Shown: in pieces, positions 54,570 through 64,000 of the stretch
Layout: each line of letters starts with the position of its first letter
Position numbering within the stretch: the stretch's first letter is position 1
Source: Bombyx mori
Taxonomy: Eukaryota > Arthropoda > Insecta > Lepidoptera > Bombycidae
Reading direction: 5' to 3'
Length of the DNA stretch: 64,000 nt
Assembly: GCF_030269925.1 (NCBI RefSeq)
Contig: NC_085133.1
Coordinates: 8,824,001-8,888,000, forward strand
Made by a program: the position numbers and the translations under genes
The notes under the pieces: generated by a model
What the model saw: the letters and a program-made list of their open reading frames with translations, nothing else
Database searches by the model: none
What the model was told of the DNA's origin: nothing

Positions 54570-54674
54570 CTAGTAAAATAATTAAAGTGTCTCTCTATAA
54601 ATATGAAATTATGTTCTTTGAAAATTTATTTAGGCTCTTATGTATTATTATATATTATAATATTTAAGCATCTC

Positions 54675-54680
54675 AATAAA
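54675..54680 (+). terminator. Candidate poly(A) signal for the scramblase-like gene
   Basis: AATAAA about 105 bases after the stop codon, the first canonical signal downstream. Confidence 0.5.
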
Positions 54681-56150
54681 ATCGATGTAAACAAAATGAA
54701 AACAAGGAGAGAAAGAATGAATGGTGGTATGGCCTACCATTATTAACCAAGTCAAAAGAAAAAAGGTCATAAATATACTTACAGAACAAGGTCAAAACTA
54801 AATGGGTTAGTATATTATGGTGTAAGTTCATATTATGGATAGTTCATCATCGCTTACAAAGTTCGGGTGAAATTCATTTTAATATATTTAACATTAGAAG
54901 CTTTAAAGCTTCTAATTTAAATACTATAGGAACATATTATTTGTAATGTTGACAATAGTCAACAGAATTTACAAGTGAAATAAATAAATCACCTATTATG
55001 AAAACAAGCTTGGAGGCTGTAAATCTTACAATGAACCATAATAACGATGCTTGAAAGGCAAACGTGACTAAGCAACGATGCGTAAACTTTATAGTAGACT
55101 AATTTAAAGTTGAAATTAATTTAAAATATACATGAGAAATACCTGTGGTGAGAAATACCTGGGTGGCTCAGGTTTTTGTCACGTACCTAGTCGTATTTTT
55201 TCGACCTATATTCGAATATAGCGCGTAGTGTTTAGCGCTTTGTAAACTCACAGTTGGTGGCGCTGACGCACATAATATTCCGAGCGTCAGCTGATTGAAA
55301 ACAGACACTGTCAAACAGTTTGTAGCTCAGTTAAGTTGTCAAAAGCAGATCGACAAGAGTTCGTGCTGGCACAAAAATGTCGTTGTACGATCGGCTGTAC
55401 AAAAGCTTTTATTAGATATTATAAGGATTCCTTGTCAATGCAAGCAATCCAAAAGAAAACAAACGTATTTTGGGTACCGTTAAAAAGATAAGCACAAAAA
55501 AAATCCAAGAGTTAGAGCGCCTTACTTTGTTAAAAGTCGAAGAACTGTCAGTTTAAGTGTGCATGCAGTCTTGTGCAATAAAGACGAGTATAAACCAATT
55601 TTTCTTTTTCTATTTTTGCCTGTAAAATGATTAAAAATCATAATTATGAATTACTACGTGAAAACTAAAGGGGGAGAGGGGGAGTCTTGGCATATACTCC
55701 GAGTGATCACCGAGGGGAGGGAGAGGTCGAAAAAACTAAGAAAATAGGTCACGTAGTATAGGTACGTCCCCTTAGTACTTACGTAGCAAATGTAGCGTAT
55801 ATATAGCGATAGTGATGAACAATAAAATGAAAAATATGTTAACCACAGTTAAGACATTTAAAAAGTACCTATATACCTTGAAACATATAAAGAACTTACG
55901 AAGTATCTAGATTTAGTGTTGTTAGGCATGCCGCAAGCGTCGTTAAGAGAAACGCAATGGAACACTTGCTTATTTAATTACATTCTTTATATTTCTCGCT
56001 CACTCAGTTCACAGAACAGAACAAAAATAATGATAATACACATACACATAGGGTGGCAGACACCCTATGAAAAATAAAACACTCATTTAAATCATCCAAC
56101 TTATATTTTAATTATTACTATTGTTTATGCTTATTTTCTTACAAAAATCA
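54681..56150. other. No supported gene
   Basis: At 55,250-55,590 the sequence is less AT-rich. It has short frames around a CRCTIGC-like stretch and an AATAAA at about 55,577, which could be a small decayed gene or element end. I could not identify it. Two GA-rich runs (about 55,670-55,725) are present. Confidence 0.4.
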
Positions 56151-56154
56151 GTCT

Positions 56155-56160
56155 TTTATT
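56155..56160 (-). terminator. Poly(A) signal of the small heat shock gene
   Basis: AATAAA on the minus strand about 40 bases after the stop codon at 56,199. Confidence 0.6.
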
Positions 56161-56198
56161 ACTAATACGCAGTCGGTAAAATGTGTCCATGGTGAAGT

Positions 56199-56765
56199 TT
56201 ACCGTTTTCGTTTCTTCTGAGGCGATTTAGTTTCTTCTTCCGCATTTCCATTGATCTGGTCGTCGTCATGCTGCTTTCTTCTAACCGGACCGGTGTGGGT
56301 AATAGGAACAGCTCTCTCGTCCTTACTCTGAGAGGATTTCGGAGCTATAACCGTCAACACCCCATCCGAAGACAGTCTAGATTCCACGGTCTCCGGCTTA
56401 CATCCTTCAGGCAGAGCATAACGACGCTTGAAATGGCGCGTAACGTAACCATGCTCATCTTGTTTCTCTTCGTGTTGTCCTTCGATCACGATGTACCCGT
56501 CCGCAGTCTTCACAGATATCTCCTCAGGCGTGAAATGTTGAACATCCAGATTGATCTGGAGTTTGTCTCTGTCAGTCTTGATGGTCGAACCGACGTCGCG
56601 AGCGGCAGCTGCCAAGTTTCGCCACGGACGTACATATTTCATGCGCACAATTGGCCGATCAATAATGTCCGCTAGAAAATCGTCCGGAGACAAATCCATA
56701 CCGAAGAGCTGGTCCCGAATGCGATGAGGACGCAAATCATCCAATAAGTATGGTAACAACGCCAT
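56199..56765 (-). CDS. Small heat shock protein (alpha-crystallin family)
   Basis: An intronless 188-residue frame of the HSP20/alpha-crystallin family, an ATP-independent chaperone that holds unfolding proteins. The N-terminal region (1-60) has the insect-type LLDDLRPHRIRDQLFGMDL start and an RPWRNLAAA segment. The alpha-crystallin domain spans about 65-143: DKLQINLDVQHFTPEEISVK, GYIVIEGQHEEKQDEHGYV, then RHFKRRYALPEG with the conserved Arg pair at 114-115, and SSDGVLTVIAPK. A VPI at 153-155 is the usual C-terminal anchoring motif. The extra C-terminal extension ends in SPQKKRKR, a plausible nuclear localisation signal and not typical of short lepidopteran sHSPs. The start at 56,765 is the first Met and matches the family N-terminus. 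Intronless structure suits stress-time expression. Upstream there are only weak heat-shock-element-like TTC/GAA blocks, so inducibility is unproven. Confidence 0.95.
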   Translation of the reverse strand: MALLPYLLDDLRPHRIRDQLFGMDLSPDDFLADIIDRPIVRMKYVRPWRNLAAAARDVGSTIKTDRDKLQINLDVQHFTPEEISVKTADGYIVIEGQHEEKQDEHGYVTRHFKRRYALPEGCKPETVESRLSSDGVLTVIAPKSSQSKDERAVPITHTGPVRRKQHDDDQINGNAEEETKSPQKKRKR

Positions 56766-57299
56766 CGCTTACGTTTTGTTGAAAAATTGCAGGAAAAACT
56801 CTGGAACTCGCTTAGAACTGGGTCATACACATACATAAGTTCAGGGTGTATGTTGTTTAAAAAGAATGGATTTTATTCAAATTAAATTATATCGGGACAT
56901 GAATTACAGTTACCATTTTAAATACAAATGATAATCAAGCAAAAAATTATTAAATTACCTGTGTAACTTATTTTTTAGTTTCCTATTATCCCTTTCTGTG
57001 GACTGTTCGCAAAGGCAGTTGCTACATTTCGATATCATTTATTGTTGTTTGGTGAGAGTTATCGTATAATAAAATGCAAATATATCTTTAGTATATATGT
57101 CAAATATTTAAAAATATGCATATAATTATTATAAATAGATTAATTTATAATAAAATTTTAAATAAACATTTAGTTACACGCAACCGCATCACTTCTGTGG
57201 ACTTAAAATTTCGCCAAAAAAATCAATATCTACTAAAAGTACTACTCACCACATTTTTTTTATACTGGCCACATTATAAAGCTAGCATTGGCCATTTTG
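56766..57299. promoter_or_regulatory. Divergent intergenic region between sHSP and DDE-like gene
   Basis: A 530-bp AT-rich spacer between the minus-strand sHSP start and the proposed plus-strand first exon. Imperfect TTC/GAA blocks at 56,785-56,815 lie close to the sHSP start. The motif (c/a)(t)ttctgtggac occurs at 56,992-57,003 and 57,191-57,202 and again at 61,618 and (inverted) 61,837. It could be transposon subterminal repeat. Confidence 0.4.
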
Positions 57300-57402
57300 G
57301 ATACAGCTACTGAGCGTTGGCGATCGTTCGGAATATTTTTTATAAATTCAGTGGTGATTTCGTAAAAGATCGGTAGAACTTTTCTGTTCCTGATATATTT
57401 CG
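57300..57402 (+). other. Proposed 5' non-coding exon of the DDE-like gene
   Basis: The 3' boundary is a consensus donor, TTTCG|GTAAGTAA (junction after 57,402). The 5' boundary is a guess. It lies just after cattggccattttgg, which includes a GCCATTTTG-type motif common near insect and vertebrate start sites. No long open frame, so it would be 5' UTR. Confidence 0.4.
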
Positions 57403-57428
57403 GTAAGTAATTATTGATTTCAACAATT

Positions 57429-60400
57429 GATGATGATGATGATTCATCCGACCGATTTCGGCCATGGCGACCACTTTGACTCCTATCCGTCGATTTGGCG
57501 CTCGTGCGCTCGAAGATGGCTTATATAGCCTATCTTCGCGGCAAAACTCCTTGCGCATTGAGGGCACGTAAGCACGCCGTTCTCATAATTATAGGTTATG
57601 GCAGCAGGTGGGCGGACCTTCAACTGGTCGCGTTTGTAATCAAGGTCAGCTTTACGCTGATCCTCGAGCTCGCGTACTTTGCTGTTCACCATCCTGCGCC
57701 ATTCTGGCCGCTGTGCTGCCAAGCGCTCCCATTGAGAGGGCTCTATATTACATCTCTTCATGTGTCGTTTCACGACATCCTTGTACCGCAGGAGCTGTCC
57801 GCCATGCTTTCGCTTGCCATCCTGCAATTCAGAGAAGAAGATGCGCTTCGCCACTCTTTCCTCCGCCATGCGTGATATATGACCGCACCATCGAAGCTGC
57901 CGACGCATTAAATATGACTCAATGCCACCAACATTGGCACGTCGCAAGACTTCGGTATTTCGCACTCTATCAGACCATCTGATTTTCATGATGGCACGAA
58001 GACATTTAAGGTGGAAGCGATCCAGAGTGCGAATGTGGCGGCGGTACACACACCACGACTCGGAGGAGTATAGGAGGCTTGGCAGCACAATTGCCATGTA
58101 AACTGAAATTTTAGTGGCCAACTTAAGGTCGTGCGAGCAGAAGACCTTGGAATATAGCTTTCCAAATGCTGCAGCAGCGGCACCGACCCTGCTATTGATC
58201 TCATCATCAAGGTCACACTTGGATGTTAAAGTGTTCCCCAGATAGCGAAATTTATCCACCTGCTTCAACACATCCTCACCAAGCTTTATGGTTAGTGTCT
58301 CGTGACCGTGACTGTCCAGGGACATCACCTCCGTCTTATTGACACTAATCTTCAGGCCGAATTTACGGCAGGCTTGGTGAAAAACGGACATCAGCTGTTG
58401 CAGGCCGTCTGGGGATTCTGCTAAGAAGCACAAGTCATCAGCATAAATGATCTCAGTGATCAATGCATACGACACTTTGGTGCGAGCCTTAAGTCTAGCC
58501 AAATTGAAAAGGCTGCCGTCCGTACGAAAGCGGATGCGGACTCCTTGGGAAACAGTTTGTAAAACCTCTCTAACTACGACCGCAAAGTACAAGGCGAACA
58601 GAGTAGGCGCTAAGACGCATCCTTGCTTCACCCCACAGGTAACGGGGAAGAAGCCCGTCTGTTCACCATCTACAGTGACGCAGCATTGCATGTCGTCATG
58701 TAGGAGTCTAAGAAGCGCCACAAACTTTTCCGTGCATCCGAGTTTCCGTAACACCAACCATAAGGCTTCGCGAGGCACGCTGTCAAAAGCCTTCTCCAGG
58801 TCAACAAAACAGAGGTACAGCTGACGACCCTGTTCTCTGCTCTTTTCTTGTAGTTGACGCACAGAGAAGATCGCTTCACATGTGCCTCGATCCGGTCGGA
58901 AGCCAAACTGAGTTTCGGGCAGGATCTTTTCAGATAAGTCCTTTAGGCGGTTTAAGAGTACCCTAGCAAATACCTTTCCGGGGGCCGATAGGAGCGAAAT
59001 ACCGCGGTAGGAGTCGCAGTCAGATCGGTCGCCTCTGTTCTTATAGAGAGCAGTTATGCGCGATACTTTAAAGCTATCCGGAACGCGCTCTTCCTCCCAC
59101 ATACGAACAAACAGTTCCCAAACCAACGTGTGCAAATCCTCTCCACCGTACTTGATCAGCTCTCCTGGTATAAGGTCAACGCCAGCCGCCCTTTTATTTT
59201 TTTGCTGTCTAATGGCAGTAACAACCTCGTCACGCAATAGGGGCTCGTCCAGCTCAAGGGCAAGAGGGAGTTGAGGCATTAAAGCGATGCTTTGCAGATC
59301 TGCTGATCGATCCACATTCAGCAGGGCATTGAAGTGCTCTGCCCAGCGCTTTAGTACATCCTCCTTGCTTGTTAAGAGGTGCCTACTATCCAGAGACCTT
59401 AAAGGAACCTTTGCATGATTGGATGTACCCATCAGCTTACGCACCTCGCTATAGAACTCACCGAGCTGGTTTGTGTCAGTGAGCCATTGCATATGAATAG
59501 CTTTGTCCTGCCACCACTTGTCTTTTATTTGTCGAGACAGCTTGCGCAATTCGAGGTCACTAGCTTTGACCGCCGCAACGCTTCCTTTACGCCTTCTGTG
59601 CTGTCGCAAGAGATCACGGTGTTTGTCGAATGCCGCCCGCAAAACCACATCATTTCCATCAAACCAGTCTTCATTGCGACGGCATTTCCTACCCAGTGCA
59701 ATTGATGCGGTATCCATGATATGAGATGATAAAGCGCCCCAGTCAGCATCAACATCACCTGTCTCATTAACTGGCAACAGGTTCTTAGACAAAACTTCAG
59801 CATAGTTCTTCCTCACCTCAGGATCTCTTAGCTTCTCTATGTCCAAAGACGCAAGCTTTTTCTTAGGAGATCTACGCGGGCGGCGAAGACGGAGTCGTAG
59901 CTTAGTGACAATAAGTCGGTGGTCAGACCAGCAGTGCGCACCACGCATAACGCGGGTGATCTGCACTTGGCTGAAATCTCTTTGCCTTACGATAGCATAG
60001 TCGATCAAATGCCAGTGCTTGGATCTTGGGTGCATCCATGTTGTCTTGTACTTAGCGGCAAGTCTAAACATAGTGTTCGTAATTGCTAGACCGTATTGAG
60101 CACAAAGACTGAGCAGCAACTGACCATTGCTGTTCATGTTGCCGACTCCATGTCTACCCAGAACTCCAGGCCAAGCCTCATAGTCCCGACCAACCCTGGC
60201 ATTGAAGTCGCCAAGCAATAGTACCTGCTCTCTGGCGTTTATGCTGTCAAGGCAAAGAGTCACTTCCCCATAGAATTTGTCCTTAATGTCATCAGACTTG
60301 TCAAGCGTTGGAGCATAGACACTGATGACATTAAGGTAATTGTCTTTGTTCAGGTGAACGCGCAGTGTGGTAACGCGGTCCGAGATATGTACAGGGTACT

Positions 60401-61503
60401 CCTCTAATCGCTTTACTAAGTGATTCTTGATGGCAAATCCTACACCTGAATGTCGCGTTTCAGAGGCAGCGGTACCTTTCCAAAAGAAAGTATAACCAGC
60501 ACCTACTTCCACCAGCTCTCCTTCATCGGCAAGATGTGTTTCGCTGAGAGCAGCCACATCTACGTTGTAACGATGAAGTTCCCGAGCTACTATGGCGGTC
60601 TTGCGTTCAGGGTAGGCGTTGCCATCTCGATCAAGAAGCGTTCTCACGTTCCACGCGCCAAATGTCATGATAGATGTTTTTATAATACTTCTTTTGCAAC
60701 GTCGACCACGATTTGACTGATGCAGTGGCAGCCGCGGTTACTACCACTTATCAAATGGGACGAGCAATTTTTAGGGCACCTTTTCTAGCCCCCTCCCCGG
60801 CTGAGCGGGGAAAGCAGTGCCTCCCTAAACAGGGCTGCTTTGTCATCTCGGGTGCTGCCGAACCCACGCTGTCGCCCCAAACTCGCAGCGCAAGAACGAC
60901 CACGGTGTGTACTCACACCCCCGAGACCGCCTATGTGCAGGTATCGGACAAAGCCTAGCTTACATCAGGCTAGACCTCTCTACTTCTACCCATCGCCACA
61001 GGACTTTTGCTTATTCGGAGTCCATTAACGGAAGCGGTCAGATACGCAGGATATATTTAGGTGCGCAAACGTTTGCGCTCACGCAGGCGCACACCCTCGT
61101 CCTATCCCTTCTTGGATCAGTGGAACGGGAAACCGCTACGACTGAAGAAGGGGTTGGATGTTGTGTCTGGCCGACGGTGACTACATGCCCTCCACCATCG
61201 CCCTAGGCCATCCACCTTGCCTTGCTGACCTGCCGAGTCCGCCAAGTCACGTTGCATATCTGCGTTGTGTTGCCTTCCTCGCCAAGTCAGACTTTGTATG
61301 TTAGGCGGGAGGGAGCCGCGTGTAGGGATGGGTATTAGAGAGATGAGGAGAAGAGGGAGTTAGGAGTAGGAAGGACAGGATACTGTAGCCACGGAAGAGT
61401 AGGTTGTGGTCTATAGTAGCTCAGGGAAGGCGGGATCGCATGCCCGTGCACTCAGTAATATACTACCGGACAAATAGTATATTTGAGGGCCCCCTGCCTC
61501 AAA
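57429..61503 (-). mobile_element. Complete LINE with 9-bp target duplication
   Basis: A 4,075-bp non-LTR retrotransposon. Target duplication tcaacaatt at 57,420-57,428 and 61,504-61,512. On the minus strand it starts with a GC-richer 5' UTR of about 835 bp, carries one long ORF, and ends after a 54-bp 3' UTR in GAATCATCATCATCATC. A short tandem-repeat tail like this, in place of poly(A), is seen in RTE- and CR1-type LINEs. Both ends and the ORF are intact, so it is probably full length and young. Confidence 0.85.
57483..60668 (-). CDS. LINE endonuclease/reverse transcriptase, intact
   Basis: A 1,061-residue protein. The N-terminal apurinic-type endonuclease has WNVR (6-9), SETH with catalytic Glu43, [12 protein letters not shown] (Asp154, Asn156), WHLIDY and WSDHR (His250 region). 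The central reverse transcriptase has [17 protein letters not shown] (588-597), FVDLEKAFD (Asp624), VKQGCVLAP and the catalytic YADD (743-746), then the KISVNKTEV and YLGNTL thumb-side motifs. The C-terminus carries a C2H2 finger CPQC-x12-H-x3-H (Cys1035, Cys1038, His1051, His1055). Every expected catalytic residue is present with no stop or frame shift, so it is potentially active in target-primed reverse transcription. A separate ORF1 is not evident upstream. The clade is uncertain (CR1/L2/Rex1/RTE-like). Start chosen as the first Met, directly preceding the endonuclease motif. Confidence 0.9.
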   Translation of the reverse strand: MTFGAWNVRTLLDRDGNAYPERKTAIVARELHRYNVDVAALSETHLADEGELVEVGAGYTFFWKGTAASETRHSGVGFAIKNHLVKRLEEYPVHISDRVTTLRVHLNKDNYLNVISVYAPTLDKSDDIKDKFYGEVTLCLDSINAREQVLLLGDFNARVGRDYEAWPGVLGRHGVGNMNSNGQLLLSLCAQYGLAITNTMFRLAAKYKTTWMHPRSKHWHLIDYAIVRQRDFSQVQITRVMRGAHCWSDHRLIVTKLRLRLRRPRRSPKKKLASLDIEKLRDPEVRKNYAEVLSKNLLPVNETGDVDADWGALSSHIMDTASIALGRKCRRNEDWFDGNDVVLRAAFDKHRDLLRQHRRRKGSVAAVKASDLELRKLSRQIKDKWWQDKAIHMQWLTDTNQLGEFYSEVRKLMGTSNHAKVPLRSLDSRHLLTSKEDVLKRWAEHFNALLNVDRSADLQSIALMPQLPLALELDEPLLRDEVVTAIRQQKNKRAAGVDLIPGELIKYGGEDLHTLVWELFVRMWEEERVPDSFKVSRITALYKNRGDRSDCDSYRGISLLSAPGKVFARVLLNRLKDLSEKILPETQFGFRPDRGTCEAIFSVRQLQEKSREQGRQLYLCFVDLEKAFDSVPREALWLVLRKLGCTEKFVALLRLLHDDMQCCVTVDGEQTGFFPVTCGVKQGCVLAPTLFALYFAVVVREVLQTVSQGVRIRFRTDGSLFNLARLKARTKVSYALITEIIYADDLCFLAESPDGLQQLMSVFHQACRKFGLKISVNKTEVMSLDSHGHETLTIKLGEDVLKQVDKFRYLGNTLTSKCDLDDEINSRVGAAAAAFGKLYSKVFCSHDLKLATKISVYMAIVLPSLLYSSESWCVYRRHIRTLDRFHLKCLRAIMKIRWSDRVRNTEVLRRANVGGIESYLMRRQLRWCGHISRMAEERVAKRIFFSELQDGKRKHGGQLLRYKDVVKRHMKRCNIEPSQWERLAAQRPEWRRMVNSKVRELEDQRKADLDYKRDQLKVRPPAAITYNYENGVLTCPQCARSFAAKIGYISHLRAHERQIDG

Positions 61504-61512
61504 TCAACAATT

Positions 61513-62053
61513 ATCACGTAGCCGTATGGCCGTTCATGGAGTAATTTCGGAAATGTTTTTGTCTTATTTTCTAACCTTAAAAACTAAAAGAGCATTGTGA
61601 TTTTTTTATTGAATGTCCTTTCTGTGGACCCCTTTTATGTGGACTTGAATGTCCACGCGAAAGACAATGTCTGCAGAAAATATCACATTATTGATTTCAA
61701 AACTAAAACACTGTCTTACTTATCTCTTAACTAGATGACGTTGACTCCTTTGGTCGTGCATGCTATTAAATCTACATAACATGAATTTTAAAAGAGGTTG
61801 TCTTGTATTTTGGCCAATGCCTACACGAAAGAAAGTGTCCACAGAAAATCGTTCTTAAGTTTTCCAACTGATTCAGCAGCTTGTTTGTAAACGTGAACAA
61901 TGTGCATTGTGTATCATCGGTAGCTGATTTATATCCCCTGCTAGACCTCTGCTCCAAGACACGCTTCTTGCGTATAAACTAAAAGGGTTTGGCTTATTTG
62001 TATCTATTGCATGGTATGGTAGGTAGAAGTAAATATAGTTTAATTTGTTCCAG
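61513..62053. other. Remainder of proposed intron; repeated TGTGGAC motifs
   Basis: AT-rich with clustered (g)tccac/gtggac motifs: 61,618-61,629, about 61,639, about 61,651 and 61,837-61,847, in both orientations. Ends in a polypyrimidine tract and CAG. No open frame. Confidence 0.45.
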
Positions 62054-62057
62054 CTAC

Positions 62058-64000
62058 ATGATGCCACGTTCAAGTAGATCTAGGTTACAACTGAGTGAAG
62101 AACAAAAGAAAAAACGTAGGCGTGAGCAAAAAAAACTAAGTATGCGCAGAGCTAGATCAAAGTTAGATTCTGTTGCTCTTGAAGAAAGACGCAAAAAGGA
62201 CCGAGAAAGGTATCATCGTAAAAAAGAAGAGGGGCTGATTAAGACCATTAAAGACTTGAAACCCCGAGACCAGCGACAATTACGGAAAATGTGGCGAGAG
62301 AAAGCAAAACTTAGACGTGAGAAAGAGAAAATAAAAAGAACGACTGAGCAAATGTTACACGAAAATACACCCCCTTCAAGTCCACAACCATCATCTTCAC
62401 CACAACAATCATCTTTTTCACGAATTCGGTCAGGAAAAGCAGTAGGTGCACGGAATAAACGAAGATTGAAGGCTAAAAATGAATATTTAATAAATAGATT
62501 AATTGTTTTAGAACGAAAGCTAGCTAAATACAGAATGCGTCTACACAGAATTAAAAAAGGACAGAAACGAGGTAACACTGTACTAGTCAAACGAAAAATA
62601 CATGACTTTTTTATTGACGATGAGCATAGCAGACTCACAGCAGGCAAAAAAGAGACTATCACACGACGTAAAGTAAAAAAGCAAATACGTCTGTTGAATG
62701 ACACAATTCTCAATCTACACAAGATATTTAACAATAAGACGGGTTTAAACATATCATATGAGACATTTCGTAGACATCGTCCTTTTTGGGTGATATTTCC
62801 TAAAACAACTTCTAGAAATACCTGTTTGTGTCGTCAACATGCCAATAACGATTACATTGCTAGTGCTCTACATCAAGCTAAGATAATATCATTTTCTAAC
62901 GCCACTGATGTTGCCAGGTCGCTTTGCTGTGATAACATTCTGAGGGTTTCTTGTCTTGAACGAACATGTACCCTATGTTTTGAAAAAACTTTGGACTATA
63001 CGGTCATCAATGGGAATGACACGATTCTTTACCAAAGATGGGTCACTAAGAAAGTGCCCCAAATAATTAAAGGCAATGAAAAATTATGTCAAAAAACACT
63101 CAAAGAATGCGTCAGAACTTCTCATCAATTACTTGTTAATAAATTTAATATAAGTTTGTCGACATTTATGCAACATCTTGCAAATATAATGAACCAATAC
63201 AAGGCTATTCGATATATTAAACAAAACTTATCGCCATCACAAAGTTTACTGCATATTGATTTTTCAGAAAATTATTCCTGCAAATATGGATCAGAAGTTC
63301 AGTCAGTCCACTTTGGTGGATCCAAATCACAACTCTCGTTACACACTTGCGTTTATTATTCTGTTGATTCTCAGCCACCAACAAACCTTATAAAAACAAC
63401 ATCCATTTGCACTGTCTCGGAGAACTTACGACACGATCCTGTACTCATTTGCGCCCACTTGAAGCCCGTAATTGAAAAAATTAAATTGATTACACCAGAT
63501 TTGACAGAGCTGCATATATTAAGTGATGGACCCGCTACTCAATATCGTAATAAAACAATGTTCCATATGTTAGCAAACTATGTGAGCAAAATTTCAAATG
63601 TAGAAACTATTGTGTGGCATTTCAGTGAGGCTGGACATGGCAAAAGTGCTCCTGATAGCGTAGGTGGCTGTGTAAAACGCACATGTGACAAGGCTGTTGC
63701 AAATGGCCAAGACATATCAGGTATTGACAGTTTTGTTGATTGCGTAAAAGTCACCTGTAAAGGCATTGACATTATTCGTATTAATAATGATGTATCTGAT
63801 ATACAAAAAATTGCCGATGCTAACAAAGTACGCCCCTTCAAAGGGACCTTAAAAATTCACCAGATCACATGGAGCTCAAAATCTCCTAACATTATTCACT
63901 GCAGGCGACTAAGTTGCTTATTGTGTGCACCTCACATTAGGTGTACACATTTTAAAATTGGGCAAATTCAGATTGAATATATTTCACGAGATACAAAAGA
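62058..64000 (+). CDS. Transposase-derived DDE-like protein, 3' end outside window
   Basis: Open from the ATG at 62,058 (a second ATG follows at once) to the last base: 647 codons without a stop. The first 85 residues are extremely Lys/Arg/Glu-rich and probably helical or DNA-binding. A Ser/Pro/Gln linker (TPPSSPQPSSSPQQ) follows, then a second basic helical region (140-240). Cys/His clusters come next: C256-x-C258-x2-H261, C290-C291, and C299-x4-C304-x2-C307. The following region has HIDFSENY (Asp401), LSDGPATQYRN (Asp490) and WHFSEAGHGKSAPDSVGG (Glu524), a D-D-E arrangement with 33 residues between the second and third acids, as in many cut-and-paste transposases. Another cluster, C615-x4-C620-x2-C623-x2-H626-x2-C629-x-H631, lies near the window edge. 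Similar proteins occur in many animals, as I remember it, usually unnamed. The superfamily is not one I can assign. It may be an autonomous transposon gene or a domesticated one. Confidence 0.8.
   Translation, partial: MMPRSSRSRLQLSEEQKKKRRREQKKLSMRRARSKLDSVALEERRKKDRERYHRKKEEGLIKTIKDLKPRDQRQLRKMWREKAKLRREKEKIKRTTEQMLHENTPPSSPQPSSSPQQSSFSRIRSGKAVGARNKRRLKAKNEYLINRLIVLERKLAKYRMRLHRIKKGQKRGNTVLVKRKIHDFFIDDEHSRLTAGKKETITRRKVKKQIRLLNDTILNLHKIFNNKTGLNISYETFRRHRPFWVIFPKTTSRNTCLCRQHANNDYIASALHQAKIISFSNATDVARSLCCDNILRVSCLERTCTLCFEKTLDYTVINGNDTILYQRWVTKKVPQIIKGNEKLCQKTLKECVRTSHQLLVNKFNISLSTFMQHLANIMNQYKAIRYIKQNLSPSQSLLHIDFSENYSCKYGSEVQSVHFGGSKSQLSLHTCVYYSVDSQPPTNLIKTTSICTVSENLRHDPVLICAHLKPVIEKIKLITPDLTELHILSDGPATQYRNKTMFHMLANYVSKISNVETIVWHFSEAGHGKSAPDSVGGCVKRTCDKAVANGQDISGIDSFVDCVKVTCKGIDIIRINNDVSDIQKIADANKVRPFKGTLKIHQITWSSKSPNIIHCRRLSCLLCAPHIRCTHFKIGQIQIEYISRDTK

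Larger units (their letters stand above)
57403..62053 (+). other. Proposed intron filled by an antisense LINE
   Basis: Donor GTAAGTAA at 57,403; acceptor ttaatttgttccag ending at 62,053, five bases before the ATG at 62,058. Of 4,651 bp, 4,075 are one LINE in opposite orientation, leaving an ancestral intron of about 570 bp. The model rests only on splice consensus and position. Confidence 0.45.

Noticed and set aside
55180..55590. Possible solo LTR or THAP-type remnant
   Set aside because: An AATAAA and a CRCTIGC stretch caught my eye. I see no TG...CA borders, target duplication, primer-binding site or continuous domain.
56268..56675. 135-codon frame on the plus strand
   Set aside because: It is the antisense shadow of the small heat shock protein gene, whose domain match is unambiguous.

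Overview
The window is repeat-rich, AT-rich animal DNA from the silkworm genus (Bombyx). The main evidence is about 30 copies or fragments of one tRNA-headed SINE that I recognise as Bm1. Lepidopteran-type LINE tails, Helitron-like elements, mariners and MITEs accompany it. Most of the first 53 kb is a mosaic of 5'-truncated retroposons, several nested in one another, with little or no host coding sequence.

Layout. 1-19 kb: Bm1 copies, LINE 3' ends, an 8-bp-TSD hAT-type MITE, a nearly intact mariner (7.6-8.6 kb), a second tRNA-headed SINE family (6.2, 12.6 and 15.0 kb) and an inverted-repeat element (11.8-12.3 kb). 19.1-20.0 kb: a compact intronless gene with TATA box, initiator, signal peptide, six cysteines and poly(A) signal, encoding a small secreted protein I cannot name. 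20-53 kb: more repeats, with long stretches (22.7-24.3, 25.2-27.7, 32.7-37.2 kb) in which I see no gene. Notable here are a Bm1 flanked by a 55-bp direct repeat (42.3-42.6 kb), a 24-bp tandem array (39.0 kb), an internally deleted mariner (44.0-45.0 kb) and a retroposon with a 69-base A tail inserted in a Bm1 (51.9-52.2 kb).

54-64 kb is the gene-bearing end. It holds an intronless, divergent phospholipid-scramblase-like gene (54.0-54.6 kb, +) and an alpha-crystallin small heat shock protein gene (56.2-56.8 kb, -). It also holds a long open reading frame that starts at 62,058 and runs off the window edge. That frame encodes a basic N-terminus, Cys/His clusters and a D-D-E-like triad, so it is probably transposase-derived. 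A consensus splice donor at 57,403 and an acceptor ending at 62,053 suggest a 4.65 kb intron for this gene. Nearly all of that intron is one complete antisense LINE (57,429-61,503) with a 9-bp target duplication and an intact 1,061-residue endonuclease/reverse transcriptase ORF.

I see no pathway linking these genes; their adjacency looks incidental. All family assignments come from reading the sequence without database searches.
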